From assembly GCA_016875515.1 (NCBI GenBank), contig VGRA01000170.1, positions 1 through 6,148 on the forward strand: a stretch of DNA of 6,148 nucleotides. Reading direction: 5' to 3'. The stretch is from Deltaproteobacteria bacterium (lineage in GTDB: Bacteria; Myxococcota; Myxococcia; Myxococcales; Myxococcaceae). The notes under the pieces are model-generated. The model had not been told where the DNA came from. It was given only the letters and a program-made list of their open reading frames with translations, and ran no database searches. Numbering within the stretch: the first letter of the stretch is position 1; every line of letters begins with the position of its first letter. Position numbers and translations under genes: made by a program. Shown here in pieces: positions 1-5,677 of this stretch.

Positions 1-807
1 TGCGTGGGCCTGGCAGGCGTCCGCGAGCCCCTCCTGCTCCGCCCGCAGCACCGTCAGCACCACCGCGCGGCCGGCCTCCCCGGCGAGCGCGGTGCTGCCG
101 GACGTCAAGGTCACGGGCGGCAGGACGAGGGGGCCGGGCAGCGCCGCCGCCGGGGACAACCCCCGCGGGGTGCGCAGCGACACGCCCATGGACTGGAGCG
201 CGTCCGCGGGCTGCGCGCCCGGCGGGGCCTGTGCGGGGCGCCTCACGAACAGCGCGAGCACGCTCACCCCCGCCACGGCCAGCGCACAGCCGAGGGTCAG
301 CGCCCGGCGCAGCTGCGAGGGCTCCCCCAGCACGGACAGCAGACACAGCGCACCGAGCAGCGCGTACAGCGCCGTCACGGGCCCCGCGCCGCCCAGTTCC
401 AGCGCGGCCAGCAGCCCCACCGCCGCGACCCCCTGCGCCACGCGGCGGGCCCAGCTGCCCCCCACCAGCAGCCCGGTCCCGCTCGCCACACCCACCAGCG
501 CCAGGAGGAAGCCCCACGCCGCCTCGCCGCCCACGCCGGGCTGGGCCGCCGCGCGCGCGAACCACGCGGCCGCAAGGGCGTACAACCCGGCCGCCGCCGG
601 CCCGGGGTGGAAGGACAGCTCGCCTGCCACCGCGCCGCCGATGGCGGTATGCTCCATGGACTCGCTGTCGAACCGGCGGTCGATGAACTGGGTCTGCGCC
701 CGCTTCCAGGCGGGGACGAAGTCGAAGCGCTCGCCACAGCGCGGACAGGCCTCCGCCCCGTCTTCAATGGGGGAGAAGCTGCAGGCGGGGCAGAGGGTCT
801 CGGCCAT
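1..807 (-). CDS. Zinc-ribbon-like multi-pass membrane protein, incomplete at the left edge
   Basis: The visible part is 269 codons from the ATG at 807, open to the window edge, so the C-terminus is missing. The N-terminus carries two CxxC pairs (Cys6/Cys9 and Cys21/Cys24, the second as CPRCGE), the pattern of a small zinc ribbon. A charged linker (about residues 25-60) follows, then about five Ala/Leu/Gly/Val-rich hydrophobic stretches near 68-86, 97-117, 124-138, 141-160 and 169-188. From 190 the chain is Pro/Ala-rich and then soluble, with a beta-like segment, and probably lies outside the membrane. The start lies 3 bases after the lipoprotein stop with no clear Shine-Dalgarno sequence, so translation is probably coupled to that gene. 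I do not recognise a named family. A cytoplasmic zinc ribbon followed by helices and an outer domain is a general layout for bacterial envelope proteins of unknown role. The gene itself is well supported; its function is not. Confidence 0.8.
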   Translation of the reverse strand, partial: MAETLCPACSFSPIEDGAEACPRCGERFDFVPAWKRAQTQFIDRRFDSESMEHTAIGGAVAGELSFHPGPAAAGLYALAAAWFARAAAQPGVGGEAAWGFLLALVGVASGTGLLVGGSWARRVAQGVAAVGLLAALELGGAGPVTALYALLGALCLLSVLGEPSQLRRALTLGCALAVAGVSVLALFVRRPAQAPPGAQPADALQSMGVSLRTPRGLSPAAALPGPLVLPPVTLTSGSTALAGEAGRAVVLTVLRAEQEGLADACQAHA

Positions 808-810
808 GCG

Positions 811-1749
811 TCAGGGGGTGTACAGCGCGCGCCGGGTGTACCATGAGGTGCCGCCGCGCCCGTCCCGCACCACCACGTAGAACGTCACCTCGCCTGCCGG
901 CTGGTCCCGGGCGGGAATCCAGCTGTTGCCCGGCCGGACGGAGGTGCCGTCCGGGTCCGTCCCGCCGGTCTGCTCTCGGTCCATGCGCCCGGCGGTGACG
1001 TACCAGGCCAGGGTCCAGCTCTCCTGCAGCTGCACCGGCTTGAGCTCGAACGACGAGACCACGTACGGCTCCTCGGAGCCGGAGAATTCCTCCGGCTCCA
1101 GCGCGAAGGGGCCCGGGCCGGACAGCGGGGGAACGTCTGACTCGCCCCAAGGTGTCCCTTCCAGCAAGAGCCCCGGCAGCTCGGGGGTGATGTTCTGAGC
1201 CTGGTCCGGGAAGGCCTTGCAGCTGAACACCATCAGCTTCTGGGCGTAGATTTCTTCGCCACCCGCCTTCACGTGCAGCACCACCGGCAGCCGGATGCCG
1301 CCCAGTCCCTTGTAGGTGTCCTTCTGGACCACCTCGGGCAGCAGCGGCAGCGGCTTGCCGTCCGGCCCCGGGAGTCCCGGCATCGTGAGGGTGCCGAACG
1401 GGTGGACCAGCTCCAGCTCCCCGGCCTTCATGGTGCCGGTGGCCACCACCACGCGCCGCTCCGGGTCCGAGCAGGTGCGGTCCCCCACGGCGGCGCAGGC
1501 GAGCACCTCCCACGCGATGTCGCGCCCCTCTCCCTCCGGGTCCACCACGAATGCGCGCAGGCGGAGCGGCTGGGCGAAGGAGAAGAGGTTCTTGGGGTCC
1601 TGCGTGTCGCAGGTGGGCGCCATGAGCTCGGGCGCCTCGAAGGACATGGCGAGCACGCGCAGGTCCTTCAGCTGCGTGGGGTTGTCCTGCATGGGGCCGC
1701 AAGCGCACAGCGCGGCGGCGAGCAGCGGGGCCAGGAGGCGGGCGCGCAT
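811..1749 (-). CDS. Predicted outer-membrane lipoprotein of unknown function, partner of the TonB-dependent receptor
   Basis: This 312-residue protein begins with a short lipoprotein signal peptide: Arg2/Arg4, a Leu/Ala core, and the lipobox L14-C15-A16-C17, so Cys17 is the expected lipidated residue. Gly18 at +2 is not an inner-membrane retention Asp, which fits outer-membrane sorting by the E. coli rule, though myxobacterial rules may differ. The mature part has four more cysteines (47, 85, 93, 177), possibly disulfide-bonded in the periplasm. It alternates beta-strand-like segments with Pro/Gly-rich loops. The C-terminal 70 residues (WTLAWYVTAG, then VTFYVVVRDGRGG) resemble an Ig-like or PKD-like beta-sandwich. 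The ATG overlaps the receptor stop by one base (TGATG) and has a strong GGGGAG ribosome site six bases upstream. I choose it over longer in-frame upstream starts because those lie inside the receptor gene. I do not recognise the family. The position suggests a surface or periplasmic accessory to the receptor, which is inference. Confidence 0.87.
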   Translation of the reverse strand: MRARLLAPLLAAALCACGPMQDNPTQLKDLRVLAMSFEAPELMAPTCDTQDPKNLFSFAQPLRLRAFVVDPEGEGRDIAWEVLACAAVGDRTCSDPERRVVVATGTMKAGELELVHPFGTLTMPGLPGPDGKPLPLLPEVVQKDTYKGLGGIRLPVVLHVKAGGEEIYAQKLMVFSCKAFPDQAQNITPELPGLLLEGTPWGESDVPPLSGPGPFALEPEEFSGSEEPYVVSSFELKPVQLQESWTLAWYVTAGRMDREQTGGTDPDGTSVRPGNSWIPARDQPAGEVTFYVVVRDGRGGTSWYTRRALYTP

Positions 1750-4394
1750 CAGAAGCTCCCCTTCACGCCGAGCACCGGGAGGATGGGGATGCCGGTGATG
1801 GGCGCCTGCGTGCGGTAGCGGTAGTCCGGCGTGAGGAACTCCGTGTTGGCCGCGTTGTAGACGTTCTGCACGTCCAGGTAGGTGTCCAGGGTCCAGTTCT
1901 CGAACAGCCAGTTCCTGTCCAACCTGATGTCCAGCTGGTTGAAGTCCGGCAGGCGCGCGGAGTTGGTGGGGCCGTTGGTGCCGTAGAACCGGTTGCCGTC
2001 CGCCGAGTACTTGTCGAACGGGTGCTCGAGCGGCGTGCGCGGGTTGCCGGTGACGTAGCGGAAGCGGGCCCCCACCTCGAAGCCGTAGGGCAGCCGGTAG
2101 CTGCCCACCGCGGTGAGGATGTGCGTCTGGTCGAAGGTGGACAGGGCGTAGTCCGGGCCGCCCTGCCGCCGCGTCTCGGACCGGGACCAGGTGTAGGCGA
2201 GCCACCCGAAGAAGTTCCGCGTCACCTCGTGGCGCAACAGCACCTCCACGCCGTAGGCGCGCCCCATGCCCAGGTTCCCCGCGGGCAGCTGCGTCACCGA
2301 GCCGTCGGCGTTGACGGTGCGCGTGCCGGGGAAGCTGAGCAGGTCGAACCTCCGGTTGTAGAAGCCGGTGACGTCCACGTTCACCACGTCGCTGAAGCGG
2401 TGCTCCACGCCCAGCGCGCTCTGCCACGCCCGCTCGAAGGTGAGCGCCGGGTTGCCGAAGGGGGGCTTGGCCAGCTGGCCGCCGTCCGGCGTCTGGGCGT
2501 ACAGGCCGGTGGAGCCCTTCACCGCGGTGCCGTCCCGGACCTGCCAGCGCGCCCACAGGCGGGGATCCAGGGATTGCATGTCCTTGCGGCGGACGTGCGC
2601 CTGCGTGGCGCGCAGCCCCGGCGTCAGCGTGACGGGCCCCAGCTTGAGGTCCGCCTCCACGTACGCCGCGGCGTCGAACACGTTGAACACCTGCACCAGC
2701 TCCTGGAACTGCGCCTTCGGCTCCGCGCCGGGGAAACCCACGTACTGGGCGGCGGGGATGAACGGCAGCTTCGCCTTGCCCTCGGTGTGCTCGTAGGCCA
2801 GGTCCAGGCCCGCGCGCGCCGTGACGACGTCGTTCAGCTCGTACGCCAGGTCCTCGCGCAGCCCCGCGTTGTAGCGGTCCGCGTCGAACGAGATGCTGCC
2901 GAAGCCGGACTTCGCCAGGTCGTACCCGACGTACGGCGTCATCACGGAGGTGAAGCGGCCGGAGCGCCAGGTCCAGTCCCCCTTGAGGCGGTGGAACAGG
3001 GTGCGGGTGTCGATGGAGACGTCCCTCGGCTGGGCCGGGCTGCTGGACACCAGCGTCAGCTGGTCATCCGAGCCGAACGCCATCACGTAGAAGGTGCTGC
3101 CGTTGCGGGACGCCTCCTTGCGCGGCCGGCCCCAGTCCATCCGAACCTGGTAGTCCCAGTAGCGCGGCAGCACCACGAGCGCGCTGCCGTCCTCGGACTT
3201 CGGCAGGAAGGCCGGGAGGATGAGGTCCACGTAGGAGCGCCGGGCCGAGGCCGCCACGGACACGCCCTCCCGGATGGGCGCCTCCACGAAGGCGGAGGCG
3301 TCCAGCAGGTCCACCTTGGCCACGCCGTGGAAGGTGTCCGACGCCCCCTTGCGCGTGGCCACGTCCACGATGCCGCCGATGGCCCGCCCGTACCGCGCGC
3401 CGAAGCCGCCGGGGAAGAAGTCAATCCGGTCCAGGAACTCCGAGTTGACGACGGACGGCCCGCCGCCCAGGTGGAAGAGGATGGGCACCTCCACGCCGTC
3501 CAGGTAGGTGCCCGTCTGGTTGGGGTTGGCGCCGCGCACCAGCAGCTGCCCCAGCCCGAACGGCGTCCGCGCCACGCCCGGGAAATTCTGCAGCACGCGG
3601 ATGGGGTCCCCGAAGGTGCCCGGCACCTTCTGCAGCTCCTGCCGCTCCACCGTGCGCCGGACGACCTCCTTCTTGTCCCGCTTGCCCCGCACCGTGGTCT
3701 CGAAGCCAATGGAGCGCGGGACGAGGTACAGCTTCACCTCCGTCGTCTCGCCGGGGGCGAGCGTCTCCTCCTGCTGGTAGGGCTGGAAGTTCTGCGCCAC
3801 CACGCGCAGCGCACAGGGGCCGGGGGGGACTTCCAGCAGGAAGCGGCCGTCCTCGCCGGACACCGCCTCCGGGGCCTCCGCCTCCTCGCCGCAGCGCACC
3901 AGCGCGCCGGGGACGCGGCTGCGGCTGCCGCGGGCAATGACTTCACCCGTCAGCTTGGCGTTGGGCGGCGGCGGGGGCGTCCCACCGTCTGCCACCGGCT
4001 CCTGCGCGGGCGGCGGCTTCAGCTCAAAGCGGTAGACGTACTCGAGCGAAATGGCCGCGGGCACCCCGTCCACCTCGGCGGGGGTGAACTTGAACTGCCG
4101 CACCGCCTCCAGCGCCGCCTCGTCGAAGCCGTTGCCCGCGGTGGCCGTCACCACCGCCTCGGCCACGCTGCCGTCCGCGGCGAGCGTCACCCGCAGCTTC
4201 ACCTGCGCCCCGGTGATGCCCGCCGCCTCCGCCCCCGGCGGCCACGCCGCCTCCACGAACTGCACCATCTCCGGGGCCCGGGTGAGCACCGGGACGTGGA
4301 CGCCGGCGTCCACCTCTTCGCGGCGCGCCCCCTCCAGCTGCGCCAGGGCGAGCGAAGGGAGCATCAAGGCCAGGAGCAAGAGCGGGCACAACAC
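1749..4394 (-). CDS. TonB-dependent outer-membrane receptor with an N-terminal TonB C-terminal-like domain
   Basis: The predicted product is 881 residues from a GTG at 4394. The next codon but one frame step, a TTG at 4391, is an alternative, and no good ribosome site is seen for either. A signal peptide (residues 1-18) ends ALA before Gln19. Residues about 41-125 match the TonB C-terminal fold: GITGAQVKLRVTLAADGSV, then DEAALEAVRQFKFTPA and a closing YVYRFEL. A proline run (139-144) leads to a carboxypeptidase-regulatory-like beta domain (about 146-226). FETTVRGKR (231-239) resembles a TonB box. The plug (about 243-350) has FGDPIRVLQNFPGV, LLVRGANPNQTGTYLDGVEVP and GGFGARYGRAIGGIVDV. The rest is a beta-barrel ending in the typical terminal Phe. 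Such receptors import large or scarce ligands across the outer membrane using energy from inner-membrane TonB-ExbB-ExbD. The ligand cannot be told from sequence. The gene heads a tight operon with the lipoprotein. Family assignment is secure; the exact start is not. Confidence 0.93.
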   Translation of the reverse strand: MLCPLLLLALMLPSLALAQLEGARREEVDAGVHVPVLTRAPEMVQFVEAAWPPGAEAAGITGAQVKLRVTLAADGSVAEAVVTATAGNGFDEAALEAVRQFKFTPAEVDGVPAAISLEYVYRFELKPPPAQEPVADGGTPPPPPNAKLTGEVIARGSRSRVPGALVRCGEEAEAPEAVSGEDGRFLLEVPPGPCALRVVAQNFQPYQQEETLAPGETTEVKLYLVPRSIGFETTVRGKRDKKEVVRRTVERQELQKVPGTFGDPIRVLQNFPGVARTPFGLGQLLVRGANPNQTGTYLDGVEVPILFHLGGGPSVVNSEFLDRIDFFPGGFGARYGRAIGGIVDVATRKGASDTFHGVAKVDLLDASAFVEAPIREGVSVAASARRSYVDLILPAFLPKSEDGSALVVLPRYWDYQVRMDWGRPRKEASRNGSTFYVMAFGSDDQLTLVSSSPAQPRDVSIDTRTLFHRLKGDWTWRSGRFTSVMTPYVGYDLAKSGFGSISFDADRYNAGLREDLAYELNDVVTARAGLDLAYEHTEGKAKLPFIPAAQYVGFPGAEPKAQFQELVQVFNVFDAAAYVEADLKLGPVTLTPGLRATQAHVRRKDMQSLDPRLWARWQVRDGTAVKGSTGLYAQTPDGGQLAKPPFGNPALTFERAWQSALGVEHRFSDVVNVDVTGFYNRRFDLLSFPGTRTVNADGSVTQLPAGNLGMGRAYGVEVLLRHEVTRNFFGWLAYTWSRSETRRQGGPDYALSTFDQTHILTAVGSYRLPYGFEVGARFRYVTGNPRTPLEHPFDKYSADGNRFYGTNGPTNSARLPDFNQLDIRLDRNWLFENWTLDTYLDVQNVYNAANTEFLTPDYRYRTQAPITGIPILPVLGVKGSF
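1756..1764 (-). promoter_or_regulatory. Ribosome binding site inside the receptor gene that fixes the lipoprotein start
   Basis: On the minus strand GAAGGGGAG sits in the last codons of the receptor gene, six bases before the ATG at 1749. Together with the TGATG stop/start overlap it supports that ATG as the lipoprotein start and implies coupled translation of the two genes. Confidence 0.7.
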
Positions 4395-4405
4395 GGGGGC
4401 ACGTT

Positions 4406-4422
4406 CTACAGCAGCCCTGTAG
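4406..4422. repeat. Perfect 6-5-6 inverted repeat CTACAG-N5-CTGTAG, possible operator
   Basis: Two exact 6-base arms surround the 5-base loop CAGCC. The dyad ends 11 bases before the receptor GTG, so as RNA it would form a short hairpin in the leader, and as DNA it could be a dimeric regulator site. It is centred about 152 bases upstream of the transcription start predicted from the sigma-54-like promoter, within the range where enhancer-binding proteins act. A 6-base dyad can arise by chance in a region of this size, so its function is inferred only. Confidence 0.35.
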
Positions 4423-4538
4423 CGTCCGCAGGCAAACCGTCGCGCCGGACCGTTGACGCGGGCTGGATAAGGCGTCGGTTCCCTGTCGCCCGGCTGGCTG
4501 GAAAGGCGGCAAGGGACCGATTTTCCGTCCCCGGCACG

Positions 4539-4555
4539 CTGGCACGTGGGCTGCT
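4539..4555 (+). promoter_or_regulatory. Candidate sigma-54 (-24/-12) promoter for the small-protein gene
   Basis: CTGGCACG followed by TGGG and CTGCT matches the sigma-54 consensus (YTGGCACGRNNNTTGCW) at all but two defined positions. The invariant GG (4541-4542) and GC (4553-4554) are exactly 10 bases apart. Counting C4554 as -12 puts transcription start near 4566, giving a 26-base leader that contains the ribosome site and leads to the ATG at 4592. A second GGCACG (4533-4538) lies 8 bases upstream as a short direct repeat. Sigma-54 promoters need an enhancer-binding ATPase, and myxobacteria encode many. The match is by eye, and GC-rich DNA produces partial matches often. Confidence 0.45.
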
Positions 4556-4582
4556 CTATGGCTCCGCGTCCCACCCACCCCT

Positions 4583-4586
4583 GGAG
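4583..4586 (+). promoter_or_regulatory. Ribosome binding site GGAG of the small-protein gene
   Basis: GGAG sits five bases before the ATG at 4592. This is better placed than the sites of most genes in the window and supports both the reality and the start of the 73-residue gene. Confidence 0.6.
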
Positions 4587-4591
4587 TCTGC

Positions 4592-4813
4592 ATGCCCAGT
4601 CGAAGGTTGAAGCAGTCCGGCCGCCGCATCTCCCACTCCCTCCGCCGAAATGCCGCCCGCGCCCGCACGGCGGCGCGCCGCGCCCAGGCCATGCTGGGGG
4701 ACATCGTCGCCGCCGCGTTCGACGCGGTGGGCGGCAGCGTGGAGGACGCGGTGGCGCTGATGGAGCGCTCGCAGGTGCGCGCGCACGGCAAGCGGATCGT
4801 CTTCCACGGTTGA
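4592..4813 (+). CDS. Small arginine-rich protein of unknown function, 73 residues
   Basis: The gene has an ATG with a well-placed GGAG and a TGA at 4811-4813. The N-terminal half is strongly basic, with ten Arg and one Lys in the first 30 residues. Arg pairs recur every seven residues (4-5, 11-12, 18-19), continuing with Arg25 and Arg29-30, which would line up on one face of a helix. The second half (33-60) is Ala/Val/Leu-rich with Asp37, Asp44, Glu51, Asp52 and Glu58, suggesting a second amphipathic helix, and the tail is basic again (RAHGKRIVFHG). There is no signal peptide or membrane segment, so it is probably cytoplasmic. The basic face could bind nucleic acid or membrane phospholipid; this is inference, as I do not recognise the family. 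It stands first in the rightward block behind the sigma-54-like promoter, 56 bases before the TatD-family gene. Confidence 0.72.
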   Translation: MPSRRLKQSGRRISHSLRRNAARARTAARRAQAMLGDIVAAAFDAVGGSVEDAVALMERSQVRAHGKRIVFHG

Positions 4814-4848
4814 GCCGGGGCGGCGGTGCCCGTGTCCAGCCCGGTGCA

Positions 4849-4869
4849 GGGCATGGCATACCGTGGCCC
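4849..4869 (+). other. Potential hairpin abutting the GTG start of the TatD-family gene
   Basis: GGGC (4849-4852) can pair with GCCC (4866-4869), and ATGG (4853-4856) with CCGT (4861-4864), leaving one bulged G (4865) and a CATA loop. The stem ends at the base before the GTG. No Shine-Dalgarno sequence is seen in the usual window. The structure might restrain initiation, or it may be a chance result of high GC content. Confidence 0.25.
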
Positions 4870-5664
4870 GTGGTCGACACCCACTGCCACTTGGACGCCG
4901 AGCGCTTCGACGCAGACCGCGACGAGGTGCTCGCGCGCGCCTTCGACGCCGGGGTGGCGGGGCTCGTCATCCCCGGCGTCTCTCCTGATTCCTGGGAGCC
5001 GCTGCTCCGCTGGCCCGGCCGGGACGCACGCGTGCAGGTGGCGCTCGGCATCCACCCGCAGGCCTTGCCGGAGCTCCCGCCCGGGGAGGACGACCGGCAC
5101 CTGCGGCAAATGGAGTCCCTGCTGACCCGCGGCGCTGCCTGCGCGGTGGGCGAGTGCGGCCTCGACGGCCCCTCGGTGGAGCGCGGCGCGTCCATGGAGC
5201 GACAGGCGGCGGTGCTGGAGCAGCACCTCGCGCTCGCCGTGCTGCACGACCTTCCCGTACTCCTCCACTGCTACAAGGCGCATGACGTGCTGCTGCCGCT
5301 GTTGCAGCGCGTCCCCCTGCCCCGCCGCGGCTTGGTGCTGCACAGCTACTCGGGGGGCGCAGGCCTGGTTGCCGCCTATGCACGCCTGGGCTGCTGGTTC
5401 TCCTTTGCCGGGCCGGTGACGTGGGAGAAGGCGCGCAAGCCCCTGGAGGCGCTGCGGCAGGTGCCAATGGACCGCCTGCTCGCGGAGACGGATGCGCCGG
5501 ACCAGGCCCCGGTGCCCCACCGCGGCGGGCGCTGCGAGCCCATGCACCTGCAGGCGGTGCTGGAGGGCATGGCCCGGGGGCTCGGCCTGTCCGCCCGCGA
5601 GGTGGCCGCGCGGACGGGCGACAACGCCCGGGCGGTGTTTGGGGACGTGTTCCGGGTGCGGTAA
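4870..5664 (+). CDS. TatD-family metal-dependent hydrolase, YjjV-like
   Basis: The product is 264 residues, the usual length for the family. It belongs to the amidohydrolase (TIM-barrel) superfamily of metal-dependent phosphodiesterases/DNases. Metal-binding residues appear in order: His5 and His7 in VDTHCHLD, Glu95 in AVGECGLD, His133 in DLPVLLHCYKAHD, His158 in LHSYSGG and Asp208 in LLAETDAPD. The stretch around LHDLPVLLH, the following THD/AHD-type segment and the ETDAPD end are closer to E. coli YjjV than to TatD itself. The known activity of relatives is metal-dependent 3'-5' exonuclease or deoxyribonuclease; the substrate of this branch is poorly defined. The GTG is chosen because no other ATG, GTG or TTG in frame lies between 4813 and the HxH motif, although its ribosome site is poor. 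The protein is cytoplasmic, with no signal peptide. It lies 13 bases upstream of tcdA, probably in the same transcript. Confidence 0.92.
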   Translation: MVDTHCHLDAERFDADRDEVLARAFDAGVAGLVIPGVSPDSWEPLLRWPGRDARVQVALGIHPQALPELPPGEDDRHLRQMESLLTRGAACAVGECGLDGPSVERGASMERQAAVLEQHLALAVLHDLPVLLHCYKAHDVLLPLLQRVPLPRRGLVLHSYSGGAGLVAAYARLGCWFSFAGPVTWEKARKPLEALRQVPMDRLLAETDAPDQAPVPHRGGRCEPMHLQAVLEGMARGLGLSAREVAARTGDNARAVFGDVFRVR

Positions 5665-5677
5665 GAGCCGCCCCGCC

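Larger units (their letters stand above)
4395..4591. other. Divergent intergenic control region
   Basis: These 197 bases separate the leftward receptor operon from the rightward small-protein gene, so they should hold promoters for both. I see a sigma-54-like promoter facing right and an inverted repeat next to the receptor start. I see no convincing sigma-70 -35/-10 pair in either direction. A TTGACG at 4453-4458 has no -10 element at usable spacing. Confidence 0.6.

Noticed and set aside
4..880. Plus-strand open frames antisense to the zinc-ribbon membrane protein
   Set aside because: They are low-complexity Arg/Ala/Pro/His translations, whereas the minus-strand frame shows ordered cysteine pairs and hydrophobic helices and ends cleanly against its neighbour.
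1750..2556. Extension of the lipoprotein frame upstream to 2556
   Set aside because: It overlaps the receptor barrel in another frame and would hide the lipoprotein signal; the ATG at 1749 has a strong ribosome site.
4453..4481. TTGACG as a sigma-70 -35 element on the plus strand
   Set aside because: No acceptable -10 hexamer is present at 15-19 bases; the nearby GGATAAGG is far too close.
2022..4610. An 862-codon open frame on the plus strand antisense to the receptor
   Set aside because: Its translation is rich in His, Arg, Gly and Val with no domain pattern, while the opposite strand encodes an unmistakable receptor. Long antisense frames are expected where third positions are nearly all G or C.
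4395..5195. Extension of the receptor frame upstream to an ATG at 5195
   Set aside because: The extension crosses the divergent intergenic region and two opposite-strand genes, and would bury the clear signal peptide inside the protein.
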